DNA of 62,000 nucleotides from Cristatella mucedo (GCA_009760855.2 WPIO01000012.1:7917501-7979500), one strand, 5' to 3'. Positions 1-11,084 are shown, counted from the first letter of the stretch. The notes: generated from the sequence alone by a model not told the origin. Numbers and translations are program-made.

Positions 1-73
1 TATTTTTCTAAAATGATTGCAGTTAAGACAATTTAAAAATTGAATAAATAAGTTCATAGTACGTTGACAGAGT

Positions 74-122
74 TCAAGTTCTCTAAGGGTGCTTATTCAA
101 ATGTATGGTTATTATTATTATT
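74..122 (+). repeat. LINE/SINE 3' tail with (TTA)n end
   Basis: The stretch agttctctaagggtgctta followed by caaatgtatgg and (tta)n matches the 3' end of the LINEs at 6.8 and 16.7 kb (agttctctgagggcgcttt, then a (tta)n-type tail). The same tail is present in copy 2 at 36,171-36,216, so it predates the duplication. No coding part of the element is attached. Confidence 0.6.
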
Positions 123-255
123 CCCAAAGCTTTGTCCAAATAGATTCATGTCATTTCAGTTGACTGCCCTTGAACTTCCCGTGAACAAAACTGTGTCTTT
201 ATGAATGCCGGAATGGTTAGAGGGAGACCATCAGACTGATAAATGGTCACATAGC

Positions 256-257
<2 letters not shown>

Positions 258-294
<37 letters not shown>
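258..294 (+). repeat. (GA)n microsatellite
   Basis: An uninterrupted GA run. In copy 2 the same site is longer and interrupted (36,356-36,432). The Ser-Leu-rich minus-strand reading frames here are products of the repeat, not genes. Confidence 0.95.
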
Positions 295-295
<1 letters not shown>

Positions 296-776
296 CATGT
301 ACATGTAAATAGAATCGAGAAAGACCAGTGCAGAAATGACAGCATTTCTGGAGCCTGAGCAGGGCAGCCACACTGATCAAGAAGTCTTAAGAGCACAAGG
401 GCAGAGAGTGGGAATAGACGATGATTGAAAATACCGGAGGATGAGAACAGATGAAAAACGGGTGAGTGTAGATAGACTGACTAAGTTCACTGAAAGTGAA
501 GTGGATGAACTGACCGACCCAGAGACAGGACAAAGAGAAATTGTTTGGGCGTTTATAAACAGACGTGGATGCATGATCGAGAAAATTGGGACTAATCTCG
601 AGACAGGAGACATGGGTCGCTGCCTTCCTTCGGTTTATTCATGTCTGCAAGCACGTGCTTGTGCACCATAGATAGACCGCGATCTGACAAAGGTTGAAAG
701 GAATAGAGAAACGAGACGAGAGTTACCATTGAGAAGGAGCGAGAAACATTCAGCTAACTATCAAAGCTGGTAAAGT

Positions 777-1515
777 TGTAACCGGGTTCCAGGGGTCAGA
801 GGCTAATTCCCCGCCAAACCCGCCATACTCCGGACAGGCTGCCGCCCACCATGCCGCCGAGCTAGGGTAAGACGAGCGGCCGTCAGGTTAAACATCTTTA
901 TAACGCATGCGCCAACAACAACAGAGCAACTAAACAAGTCTACAGGGAGGGTCCTATACACAGTACACTACGGGGATGCAAGACGACGCAGCAAGCTCGA
1001 ACAAACGTGTTAGTTGGGGTCAGTCGGCTTCTGCAGTCCTGCCGTTGTACCGACTCCGAATCCAACAGTACGAGCGTACGCCGTCCAAAACCCGGCTGGC
1101 TGAGTAACTGCCGGCTAGTCTGAGTCGACAACTACCACAGTCGTAAGCTTCCACCGAAAGACGCCAACACACGGGGGGGGGGTTCACGAACAAGCTACAC
1201 GGGGAAAGCGGAATAAAAACAAGTCAACAACGAGCGAGCTATCCAGTTCAGCTCGGGCCTTGGGTACTCGTCCCCTTACGTGCGTGGCAGCATCGCCAGA
1301 GCAAGCCTGCACGAATCCAGGTGCATAACTCGGCGAGACCGGGAGCCTCCAACACCACGACTTACTTGGCCAACTTCCAGTACCCGAGAGCCCCGGTGAC
1401 CTCACGTCACCACATACATCCGGCCATGCCGTAGGGTCCGACCCTGGCCTAGCCGGTGACCCTAACCATCTTTATAGCCGTCCGGTCCCTGTCAACCGAA
1501 CCCAGCCTGGGTACA
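777..1515. mobile_element. Solo LTR with AAGT target duplication, copy 1 only
   Basis: The 739-bp insertion begins TGTAACCGGG and ends CTGGGTACA, so it has TG...CA termini. It is flanked on both sides by AAGT (773-776 and 1516-1519). The matching site in copy 2 (~36,902) is empty: the flanks join directly as ggtagagtagctactgacc. The interior is clearly more GC-rich than its surroundings. It has an aataaaa in the + direction near 1,212 and tataaagatg motifs in the minus direction, so the orientation is undecided. TG...CA ends with a 4-bp duplication fit a Ty3/gypsy-type LTR left by LTR-LTR recombination; the family is inferred. No gag or pol remains. Confidence 0.75.
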
Positions 1516-1519
1516 AAGT

Positions 1520-2701
1520 AGTTACTGACCTTTGGATCTCAACAAGGAGAATGCTTTGTGCACGATACAAAAGAGTTTGGAAGTGGGGACGAGTATGCAA
1601 ACAAGTTCAGTTAATCAGTGCTCTCTGCTCTGCAGCTGTGTCATTCTGACATTCTGAAAGAGCTGTCACCCCATTGGTCTCTGCAGAGGAAGGGGAGAAG
1701 CTGCAACTAGTGCTCTATTGGATGATCGATATATTCGTGCCACTTGATTTGTTGATTTCTCTAAGCAAAGTATTGGCAGTGGGTATGGCTACTGTCGTAA
1801 GTAGCAAGCAAGCAGCAGCAAACAGCGGTCGACGAGAGGCTCGAGGAGTGGCAGCTGATGGAAAGTCTGCATTCCTGCAAAAGATTCGTGTGCGCTATTA
1901 TATCTCCACATACTGGCCGAGAATAGGTGTTCATAAATTCACAGCTTCCAGCTAAGCAGAAAAAAAAGCAAAGCTAGTTGAATGTCCCGACATGCTGAAG
2001 CTGGTTTGCTGTGTGTGGCAGATCTGGAAGTTCAGTAGGAGAATCTGATTTATGACGGATATTCAAAGAGAGACACATCTGACTTTGTGAGAAATGATAC
2101 ATCCAAAAATATCTTATGTATACAAATCAGGTTGCTATCTTCGAACTGATTATCTAGGGATAGATGGCTTCTCTTGCAGGTTTACTGTTGTTGACTCTAG
2201 TTGTAGAACTAGAAGGCATGGTGGTTTACTACTACCAGTCTAATTGTGTCATTCTTTTGGTTTAAGAGCACAGAAGTGAGTTGCGAGCTAATTATTGCTA
2301 CTGTGTTGCTTACTGTTTCATTTCCTCGCTGAATTTTTGCCCATAGTCAGCAGTTCTTTAACATGTGCAAGCAAGCTTGCTTGCAAATAAAGGCTATGGT
2401 TTTTAGCTGTTTTTAGCGGTTTATGGCTCTGCCTACACCCCAGCAGGGGACGGTGGCACTGCTGGTCCTGATTCATTGATTCCTGCATTGACCTCGGCTG
2501 CTGCTGAAGCGATGGCACTGCAACAATCACAGCCAACAAAACAGATTTCTCAAACAGAAGAGCTGCGCCAAACCCTCACGCTTGTGCTGGAAAGGCTGAG
2601 GCTGCGTGGCACGGAAGCCTTGCTATTTAGCCGTCGTCAAGATGCCTATCGACTTGCTTACTGTCAAGAGCAAGCCCAACCACGACCTCTAACAGTAGCA
2701 G
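1520..2701. other. Non-repetitive stretch, no gene called
   Basis: The stretch aligns with 36,905-38,043 in copy 2. A 93-codon frame (1,674-1,955, no ATG) stays open in both copies, but by my count about 17 of 22 codon differences change the residue. That is no sign of protein selection. The last ~60 bases before 2,702 are almost identical between copies (see the exon at 2,702). Confidence 0.5.
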
Positions 2702-2785
2702 TTTGTGGATTACTTGTGGTGGATGTTCGAAAACGCTAGCCTGCATAACAGCTATATGTCGAACGTCAACGATTATTTAAAGAAG
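2702..2785 (+). CDS. Candidate internal exon of an unidentified gene (copy 1)
   Basis: The 84-bp segment is bounded by tagcag before it and gtaagc after it, so it has acceptor and donor consensus. It is 28 codons long in phase 0. The frame reads FVDYLWWMFENASLH and ends in NDYLKK. Copy 2 (38,044-38,127) has the same splice borders and differs by one base (Asn to Tyr), while the surrounding sequence differs by roughly 10%. The near identity extends about 60 bp upstream and 40 bp into the putative intron, so a regulatory or splicing constraint, or gene conversion, is also possible. I do not recognise the protein. A second frame through the same bases (ending VVDVRKR) is also open, so the frame choice is uncertain. 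Confidence 0.4.
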
Positions 2786-3887
2786 GTAAGCACTTGCAGT
2801 TGCTCACCCCTGGCTTTTGACCTGGCCGAGTGGCTAAGATCCACCAGCCTCGGTTTGTGAGGCTGGTGTCTAGTTTCAGCCACCGTGCTTCCTCTCTTCG
2901 TGGGGGGGAGGGAGCTTTGTAAGGACAGCAGCAACACCAATCGTCCGTTGCTGTCACTGATGTCTAGGGTGGCTGGGCAAGAGTAGGCACGTGCCTTACA
3001 AGCATGGAACACCCGTAGGGTACCATCTTGTCAGTGGACAAATAAGAGAACGATTGACATAACAACTCAGTTTACCTGAACATGTACACGTGGGCGTCTA
3101 CTTGCTGGTGCACTTTTGAGAGTGGGCATCTTCGTGCGTGTGTGCTTATGTGTTTGTACACAGAGGGAGCATTGAGGCTGCCCACTGATTTGCAACTGCT
3201 TCAATAGCAGCACATATATGGGCAGGTAGAAGAACAGGTGAGCGTCAGCTCTAAGTGACGTACCATGGAGATGCATTTTTGTTATTGCCCGCAGCCAGTT
3301 GTTGTCATCTGACTGGTATGGGCAGAGGGAGCATTGTGTGCCTCATGTTTCTTTGTCTCAGCCTATTTTGAGTCTATTGAGCTCTAACCGTTGCTCCTAA
3401 GTTGTCAGACGTTAGCAAGTGGAGGTGCTTGTGCTCGAAGTATTGTCATTCGCAAAGTCTTGCCGTCTCAGCTTCAGCATGCCATGTGCTGGCTCATTTT
3501 TTTTAGAAAGAGCAAGTGCAGAGCCAGCTAACTTGTTGCTTGCAGCACTCGAGGTATTCGAAGCAGAAGTCAATGGAGTCGTGCAGCAGCTCGGCCCTTG
3601 CTGCTATCCAACGTTGTCGTCTGCCCTTGAAGTGCTAGCTCCTGCAGCAGTCAAAATCTGTGTAAAGTAAACCGTGATAAAGTTTACTCCATGTATCAGA
3701 AAATGTAAATTTGTCACATAGGTTGACCCTCTTCACCCAGCAGCAGTTGTTAGATGCAGCCACAGCAGCATGCCAACAAATCAGACAGAAAAGATTATGC
3801 ATTAGTCGTCAAGGTGCACGCACGGTCTGGCAAACGGAAGTAGCAAGTGCTTTCCTGAAATTATTTATAGGCAGCGATTTTCTGCAG

Positions 3888-3981
3888 AGTCTATTCAGTC
3901 TTTGCTTGCTTTGGATCTCATGTCCAAGGCGAGGATATTATGCATGCTGATACTATGCATTCAGAGGCCCGTCCGGCAGAG
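3888..3981 (+). CDS. Candidate exon of an unidentified gene (copy 1)
   Basis: The segment lies between tttctgcag and gtaagc and is 94 bp long in both copies (39,665-39,758 in copy 2). The frame SIQSLLALDLMSKARILCM reads as an amphipathic helix. Another frame (FGSHVQGEDIMHADT) is also open to the donor, so the frame is unsettled. Upstream, ~3,419-3,880 contains further helix-like frames with possible acceptors at 3,550 and 3,735. A one-base length difference just before this exon (ataggcagc versus atagacacc) shifts the frame between copies, so at least one copy would be broken if the exon is extended left. Function unknown. Confidence 0.3.
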
Positions 3982-4603
3982 GTAAGCAAACTGCTTTGAA
4001 CGTTAGCGCAGTCAGCATCTCTACTTGAAAATTAGAAACTATGTTTGTTCATACATTTAGTCATACTATGTGGTTGAAGAAAGAGGTAATGTGCCATGAT
4101 TTTAGTAATAACTTTATGAAATTACAATTCAATGAAATACTTTAATGAAATAACAATTTAATGAGTTTAATAATGAATTAAGGAAAGCACTAGACACGTA
4201 CTTTTTCTTCTAGCTTATATTGTGTTTCCAGAGTAAATCAAGCTGGTTTAAATTTATTCACTTGATTTTGAGATCCTCCCCTGCCCCTGTTGTTTGAAAT
4301 TTTTCTACCAGTTTGTGCTGGAATTATCACGTGAATTCCATAATTTGCCAACGTTCTATCAAGATGAACACGAGAATGCAAGGGGGGGGGGGTTTACTCT
4401 TGCTGCTGAATTTTGTTCAGCATTGGTATGCCTACAGTAACTAAATCCATGCCAATCCTTGAGTGACTTTTAACTCGATACTCTGCTTTTATATTTTTAT
4501 GGGAAATGACAAATATTTTTTTATGAAAATAGAGAGCGGTGTGATTAATTAGACATATATAGACCACAAGAAATATAATGAAGTGAACTAAATTGAACCT
4601 GTA

Positions 4604-5348
4604 CACAATCACTGAAAGCCTCAACTTTGCTTGGGAAGGCTGGCCTGATTGTAAAACACTTTCTTATTTGTTCTCGAGAAATGAGCAACGTCCTGAGTTT
4701 TGTCGTGTGTCTTAAAGCTCTTGCTCTATGTACTATGCTCGATTGATATTGAGGTGGTTACCTCTGGAGCCTTGACGTATTCATAGAGAATCATCAGCTC
4801 ACATTGAAGTTCAATTGTAATAATAATAAGAAAAATAGTAATGCACTTGATAAAGCACCCTCGGAGAACTTAATCTCTTTCTAGGCGCTTAATATTTGCT
4901 GCAAAGGGAAATGCAATTGAATGGTAAGTTAAATCATGCTTGAAAAACAAACAAAATGAATAATATGGTTAGGGGTGACATTCACAGGGTCAGCATTCAA
5001 ATGTGGTTATTGGCAGCATGCACAGTGTCAGCACGCATAAGCACGTGAAGGACGAATCACAAGGACCCACTAAATGCTGTCCTAAATAGGTGTGTTCAAG
5101 GGCAGGAGCTACGGGGTAGCACAAAATCACTGAAAGACTCAACTTTGCTCGGGAAGGCTGGCCTGATTGTCATGCACTTTCTTATTTTTTTCGTGAGAAA
5201 TGAGCGACATATTGAGTTTTTTCGTGTGGCTTCAAGCTCTTGCTCTATGTACTTGCTACCATGTACTATGCTCGATTGATATCGAGGTGGTTACCTCTGG
5301 AGCCTTGATGTATTCATATAGAATGATCGGCTCACATTGAAGTTCAAT
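4604..5348 (+). repeat. Local ~220-bp duplication flanking a LINE insertion (copy 1)
   Basis: The segment 4,604-4,815 (caatcactgaaag to ttgaagttcaa) is repeated at 5,120-5,348. The short block ggcaggagctacggggtag follows each copy, but in the first it comes only after an inserted LINE fragment (4,816-5,100). Copy 2 has a single version (~40,376-40,625). The duplication therefore arose in copy 1 after the 36-kb duplication. Confidence 0.75.
4816..5100 (-). mobile_element. 5'-truncated LINE 3' end (CR1/L2-like)
   Basis: Read on the minus strand, it ends in the shared 3' tail (ctctttctaggcgctt in + sense) followed by an impure (tta)n run. It matches 6,788-7,060 and 16,680-17,040. It contains only the 3' UTR-like part and no reverse transcriptase frame. 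It is absent from copy 2. Confidence 0.75.
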
Positions 5349-6157
5349 GGCAGGAGCTACGGGGTAGGGGGAAGCTTTATTCTTTCTGTAGTAGTCTGCA
5401 GATAAAGCTAAAGTCCCGAAACATGGAGTAGTTAGGCTAGGAAATAGCCAGCATGCTAGCGTTCACTGGAAGATTCAAAGTGTCAATAGCTGGCGGTTTA
5501 ACCGGCTGGTCCACTTTCTGATTTGTCCAGACCTTAACCGGATATGCTACGTCGATGAGCCAGTCTCTTCCAAAAGGTTACGAATAGCTATAATTGAGTG
5601 GCAAGTATGCCGTCGCATTTTTTTTATTCTTTGCTATCTTGGCTGGTACTGTCTTATGTTTTCTTTATATTAGCATAGTTAACATACGTCGAGTTGAAAC
5701 ATAGTTCTTTTTACATTGAATTTGAAACTAGGGTTCGCTGGCTGCTGCAGCTGAACGCTGGCAACACCTTGTAGAATCAGCTTTAAAAAGACGTGTGGAA
5801 ACACCAGCCTTGTCCTAAATACTGCTTATTAATATCAATTCTCGACGTGTCTGGTGCATTGATGCTTGTGTACTACGAACCTACCGTTCTCATTCCAAAA
5901 TGAGCAGCTCCTACTGTAAAAGGGAAAACACATCGCTGTTAAAACTTGTATTCTAATAATTGCATCTAGGTATTACCAATTTGATAAGTAGGTCATTTGT
6001 ATATAACCCTTCTTTTACTTCATTGGCACACAAGTAATTTACCATTATTTAATATGTAATAATTGGAAAAATGACTGTTCACCTAATTTGCATTTTCTGG
6101 AATAGCTGGGAAGCGGTGTAAAGCTTTACCTGTACTCTACGTTTCCGTTTAATTTAG
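5101..6157. other. Intron-like stretch with a weak exon candidate
   Basis: This aligns with 40,605-41,410. The one point of interest is 5,731-5,823. After an acceptor-like aaactag the frame ERWQHLVESALKRRVETPALS ends at TAA. In copy 2 the same frame stops earlier (RRV then TAA). This is too little to call a gene. Confidence 0.3.
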
Positions 6158-6259
6158 GTCATGAAGTGGCTGCATCGAGTTCCTACATATCCAATCGGCT
6201 TTCGAGTGGAAGAACTTCAAACTAGGAGGAGTCAATACATAAGGAAGCACAGATTTTAG
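6158..6259 (+). CDS. Candidate terminal exon of an unidentified gene (copy 1)
   Basis: The pyrimidine-rich acceptor tttccgtttaatttag precedes a 33-codon frame (VMKWLHRVPTYPIGF to SQYIRKHRF) that ends at TAG. In copy 2 (41,411 onward) the acceptor is kept but the frame has a TGA at the seventh codon. The right half is nearly unchanged (GFRVEELQTRRSQ). If this belongs with the exons at 2,702 and 3,888, copy 1 may be the better preserved gene and copy 2 a pseudogene. I cannot assign a family. Confidence 0.35.
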   Translation, partial: VMKWLHRVPTYPIGFRVEELQTRRSQYIRKHRF

Positions 6260-6559
6260 CTCAAAACATTAAAGCTGTAAGTGCTTTTTGCCATGTAGCA
6301 GGTATAAACACTTATGTTGTCTTTACTTTCTTTGTAAATAAACGGATGTAATGTAATATCTTGCATGTTTTAGCAATAATTGATTGTTAGTTTTTGCAAT
6401 GCATTTTAACATATGCTGGAGGATATAGTCGGATGCAGCTGCTAGACTTAAGCTGACATATGATGCGTCGAGGCAGCATTCCGGCTCAATCTCAAAATGC
6501 TTTACCATTAACATTGAAGAAGTCACATGTCAAATTAACTTTTTGGATCAACAAAAGCC

Positions 6560-6787
6560 CCCAGATTTTATCACTTTGAGTCATATCAGTTTCATATTTC
6601 ATATTATAGGTATTAAAAGATATAAACAAGTTTTAGTACCCTAAATAACGCCAGATGACAGCACTAGGAACTGCAGTCAGCGACATCGATCACTAGCGGC
6701 AGTGACATCTACAATTACTGCATTATACAGTACAATGTCTTTGTGGACATGTCCATATGTTCAGCTACACTTACGAGACCTAAAATG
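6560..6787 (+). repeat. Left end of block A: remnant of the ~355-bp repeat array
   Basis: The sequence tcatattataggtatt... through gacagcactaggaactgcag...cattactgc...gtctttgtggacatgtcc matches units of the array at 13.4-14.4 kb (for example gtccttagggacgtgtccagg). It is interrupted by the LINE at 6,788. The copy 2 equivalent is ~41,850-42,033. Confidence 0.55.
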
Positions 6788-9722
6788 GCGATAATAATAA
6801 TAATAATAATAATGCACTTGAAAAAGCGCCCTCAGAAAACTCAATCTCTTTCTAGGCGCTTTACATTTGCAGCAAAGTGAAATGCATATTAATGGCAAGT
6901 AAAATCATGCTAGAAAAAAATGAATAATACAGTTAGGGGTGATATGCACAGGGTCAGAATGCAAATGTGGTTAGTGGCAGCATGCACAGTGTCAGCACGC
7001 ATAAGCGCATCAAGGACGAATCACTGGGATCCACTAAATGCTGTCCTAAATAGCTGTGTTTTAAAGTTCCTTTCAAATGTGGTCAGGTCAGGGGATGTTC
7101 TGACGCAAGCCGGAAGGAAGTTCCAGGCTTTGGGAGCATACGAACTAAATGCATGGTCTCCAAAGGATTAAAGGTTTATGCGAGGTATTTCTAGACTGTT
7201 GGATTCCGAAAAGCGGGTGGTACGATGCTTGGCCTGATGGGGTAGTATATCTGAGAGATAGGCTGGAGCCATAGAATGAAGGGACCTAAAAGTGAGCGAC
7301 AAAACCTAGAAATCAATCAATTGATTGACTGGTAGCCAGTGCAGGTCGGAGAGAAGTGGAGTAATGTGGCAACTGCGATGCTCACGACAGAAAAGCCTAG
7401 CTGCCGAGTTGTGCAGCAGCTGCAATCGCCTAATCGCACATGCTGGTAGGCCAGTAAGCATTGATTTGCTAAAGTTGAGACAAGATGTCACGAATGCATG
7501 GACCAACTTGGACACGGTATCCTTATCTAAACAAGCTTAAGTTTTAGCAAATGTTAAGAGGCTAAAAGTATGCAGATTTGACTGTGAAGATGAAATGGTC
7601 GTCTAACGAGAGGTCGCTGTAGAATATGACACCTAGATTTCTAGTTGATTCAACCGGAGATATGCCGACAGAGCCAATTTTGAGCGTCAGCCTTTCCAAT
7701 TTCTGAATCACACTGGGTTTGCCCGTAACTAGTAAGTTACTTGTATCATCGTTTAGTTTTAGAAAATTTGCTGCCATCCATGTGCAGATGTCATCAATGC
7801 ATACAGCAAGTGAGTTGAGAGAACTTGAGGTGCTCGAAGGCTGGGAGAGATCAAAGCAAAGGTTCAACTAAGTGTAGTCCGCATAGAAGTGAAAGCCCAG
7901 ATTGTCCTTGGCAATCAAATCAGCAAGAATGAGAGTATAAACCGTGAAAAGAACCTTACCTAGCACGGAGCCATGAGGTACTCCATATTTCAGAGGTACC
8001 TCGGATGATCTTGGTCTATTCACGTCAATACTCAGGAGTCTCCCACTGAGATAGGACCTGAACCACTGCAGAGCAGTGCCAGTGATGCCCAGGCGAGATG
8101 AGAGGCGCTCTAGAAGAACTTTGTGATCGATGGTATCAAAAGATGCCGAAAGATCAAGCAAAACAAGCAGAGACACTCTACCCATGTCTGCATTCCTAAG
8201 TAGGTCGTTGTATACCCGAAGCAAAGCTGACTCTGTGGAGTAATTAGCTCTGAAGCCGAACTAGAACTTACTAGCAAGGTGCACGTTTTTGATATATGAG
8301 TTCAGCTGGTCTGCCACGACCCGTTCCAGTGTCTATGATAGGAATGGTAGAAGGGAGACTGGACGGTAGTTGCTTAAGTTCTCTTGTTCTCGTGTAGCTT
8401 TCGTGCGAAGTGGCCTGACTACAGCTTTTTAGAAAGGTGCTGGGACATGACTTGATGCTAACGACATATTATTGATGTTAGTTATGCATGGCAGCAGCAG
8501 ATTAATGCAACGTAGGAGCAGGACAGTGGGAATAGGGTCCAGAGGACCTGTTGTGTTCTTTGATTGAGATACGAACTTTAGGACTAGATCACTAGTGACC
8601 TGCTTAAATGCAGACGTTGAGGTGCAGCCAGTAACCGAGGAACAGTATCGTAGTGGGCGAGGTTGTCATCGCAGGGATGGATTCCCTGATCTTGTCTATC
8701 TTCTGCACAAAGAATCGAGAGAAGCGATCGCCTAGATCATCACAAGGATCATCAGGTAAGGAGCTAATATGGAAACGGTTGAGGAGATGGTTTATTGTCG
8801 ACATCAGAATTTTTGGATGTGCATCTGTGATTCAACAATTTTTCTATAGAAGCTAGATTTGGCCTTTGCTAGGATCGATTGGTACGACCTACAGTAGTCT
8901 TCATATGCCTGTCGATGGACAGTTAGTCTGGATCTTTTGTATGCTTTTTCAAGCTTTCGTATAGTAGAATTGGCTAGTTTAATGTCTGTGGTAAATCATA
9001 GGCCGTCTGGGTGGCGGCGCAAAGTGCACTTTGTCAGAGGTGCAAACTCGTCAATCGTGTCAGCTAGTGTCGTGTTGTAGCTATCTACCAATGATGACAG
9101 ATCGGAGGGAGGATGGCGCAGCAGAGGTGAAGCAGATATTCTCGCACGGACAACATCGATGTCAAGGGTCTTGAGGTTTCGCGATTCACAGGCTATTTTA
9201 GAGGAGGATGTGGGCACACACTGTAGATTGAATGAGATCTGCATGTGATCAGATAAGCAGGATTCGGTAATACTTGGTGATGAAAAAATGCAGTTCTATG
9301 AGAAAATCTGGTCGAGTGTGTGACCCTTGATGTGGGTAGGGCCATGCACATGAGCCAAAAGATACAATGAGTCAGTCAATGCACGAAATTTGGTGCTAAA
9401 AGCATCAGATAATTTATCAAAGTGAACGTAGAAATCATCCATAATGAGGAAGGATCAATTTTTTTCACACATAATCGAAATGAGATCGGAGGAATCTGAG
9501 ATAAAGGAGGATTTGGTACCTGGTGGGCGACAGACTACTGGCACCGTCGGTAGCTTGTTTTCTGGTGAGACCAAAACAATTGATTCAAAAGACTGCTTCG
9601 AGGGTACTGCAAATGGCTTGAAGTTGAATTTATAGCACACGATAATAGCAACTCCACCTCCAGTTTTGATTGATCTAGGGGTGTAAGATCTTGGATACCC
9701 CGAGTATGTCACGGCCATATTA
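6788..9722 (-). mobile_element. CR1/L2-like LINE, 5'-truncated, copy 1 only
   Basis: The element lies on the minus strand. Its 3' end is marked by the repeat at ~6,790-6,813 next to the shared tail ctctttctaggcgctttaca. Its 5' end falls inside the endonuclease region near 9,722, where block sequence resumes. The insertion splits an older repeat block (array at the left, SAP30-like block A at the right). It is absent from copy 2. Only one diverged coding copy is visible, so it is old enough to have several stops and frameshifts. Confidence 0.88.
7306..9718 (-). pseudogene. LINE ORF2 relic: endonuclease and reverse transcriptase
   Basis: Reading minus from 9,718, the order is: the end of an AP-endonuclease domain (YTPRSIKTGGGVAIIV, then VCRPPGTKSSFISD, then a GHTLDQIF-type stretch near 9,310); a linker; the reverse transcriptase palm (LLVLLDLSASFDTIDHKVLL, then YGVPHGSVLG); and the C-terminal thumb (MSKLVHAFVTSCLNF, then HITPLLSDLHWLPV). 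This order is typical of CR1/L2 elements. The catalytic YADD is changed to YADY at ~7,870, so this copy cannot be active. Frames break near 7,540, 7,867, 8,230-8,600 and 8,800-9,000. The element encoded its own mobilisation enzyme and is not a host gene. Confidence 0.9.
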
Positions 9723-10365
9723 TATTCTAAATTTTAGGTCGCAGGGATAGAGAATGACCATTCTGGGTAATCGAATGAACATTTTCAAATTTATTTCCAG
9801 TGAACGACAACACTAGTGAAATCCATGTCAACAGTTTACCTGCTTGTAAAGACGGCCAGCTTGTTGCCAGTGGCAGCTACAGGAACTGGATGAGCAGTCC
9901 AATTCAGTAGGTTCGTGGTATAATACTAATTAGTTACCAAGGCCCCGGCAGCAGTACATTCTCAATACATTATCCGTAATGATAGTCTAGTAGCCACACG
10001 GAAGTCGCTCCTGGTTTGCAAGCCGAGTAAAAAACCAATATGGAGATGTTTCTGGTCAGTAAAATAGAAGTGGGCATTGGAATACTGCATCCAGCAGGTT
10101 TATATGAACTGGAGGAGTTAGGACTGTGCCCCGGCCGAACGGGCCTAAGCTTTTTTGTTGTCCTAACTGCCAGTGGGGCGGTTGAACTCGATAGGGCTCG
10201 TCATTATTTTGAAAATTGAACGTTTTGTTCATAGTTTGGAGTGACATTCTGCAGGTTAGCTTATGGCAGAGTAGCTTATATTCACAAAACTTGCTCAGTG
10301 TCCTCTGTTCATCAGGTCTATTTTTACGAATTAGTTTTTTTGAGTGTGGTCAACGATGATAAACA
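9723..10365 (-). repeat. Block A spacer, paralogous to 14,470-15,000
   Basis: This matches the region left of the SAP30-like fragment B (for example gaatgaccattctgggtaatcgaatgaacatttt versus gaaaatgaccgttctattgaattgaatgaacatttt). It reads as the minus-strand downstream flank of the SAP30-like exon-2 fragment. No intact frame is shared among the paralogs. Confidence 0.55.
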
Positions 10366-10500
10366 GAAAAATATAATGCATTTGTATAGCACCCTAAGAG
10401 AACTTAGTCTTAATTCAGGCAATTCACATTTTCGTTGGGGTTCGAACTCACGACCTCTGCCAAAACTTTTTCGACGCTGAACCATGCCAGCTCGAATGAG
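10366..10500 (-). mobile_element. tRNA-headed SINE with LINE-like tail
   Basis: On the minus strand the head contains an A-box-like TGGCATGGTTCAGCGTCG (~10,477-10,494) and a B box GTTCGAACCC (~10,440-10,450) at the spacing of an RNA polymerase III internal promoter. The 3' half ends aagttctcttagggtgct, atacaaatgcattatattttt. This closely follows the tail of the local LINEs (agttctctgagggcgctttatcaagtgcattatta). The element interrupts a stretch that is continuous in blocks B and B'. Imperfect flanking duplications (acgatgat/aatgagat) are possible but not convincing. Confidence 0.7.
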
Positions 10501-10504
10501 ATCC

Positions 10505-10805
10505 ATCGTTTCTCATTGCCTATTCATCCTGATTGCTATATGCCCCGAGGAATCGTCGATGTACCTGCCACGGACGTTGAACACAGCGTTATGGACTACG
10601 GTGTGACCAAGCTCAGTCTAAGCTGTCGACAAGCTTGTTGCTCACATAAAGGATATCACCTATATGGATTGTGAGGCTAAATTCTTTTGCATAGTGCCTG
10701 AGAAGGTTATTAGACATAACGGACAAGTCAGATGGCTTTACCTTTCAGCTTCTAGTTGTGGATACTGTCCTTTAAAGTGCGCATATTCGATTGAAATGTT
10801 ATATC
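10505..10805 (-). pseudogene. SAP30-like exon 2 fragment A (decayed)
   Basis: Minus-strand translation gives LLRHYAKEFSLTI, matching the start of the Sin3-binding domain in the intact gene (SLRRYAEEFNIAI). It then gives, in a shifted frame, VHNAVFNVRGRYIDDSS, matching VKNFILKVRGRDIDES. The middle of the domain is lost to frameshifts, and the upstream FIED region is barely recognisable. There is no exon 1 nearby. It lies in block A, a tandem relative of block B, and is present only in copy 1. It cannot encode a working protein. Confidence 0.7.
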
Positions 10806-11084
10806 GCCTGAGCATATCTTATCGTGTTTAAACTTAAATATGGCAACTTTATTACCCGAACTGCATTTCGATCGCTGGCAGGGCATTGTTTAGATGCATC
10901 TTTGTCATGAGCTGTTGTTACTTTTCATTTCACTGTAAGTATCTCAGTCTCATCCTCTCCATCCTAACAAGTCCTAGATCAATTTAAAGGTAATTTTTAG
11001 AGTGAGTAGAAGCTTGAACGTTTTGTCACTTTGAGCCCAATCTGTGTCACCTTTCTCTTGGAGATATCACCACTTTTAGGGGGC

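Noticed and set aside
777-1515. A terminal-inverted-repeat DNA transposon
   Set aside because: The ends tgtaac and gtaca are only briefly complementary. TG...CA termini with a 4-bp duplication and no transposase fit a solo LTR better.
1674-1955. A 93-codon frame of equal length in both duplicates
   Set aside because: Most differences change the residue and there is no ATG, so equal length alone does not support a gene.
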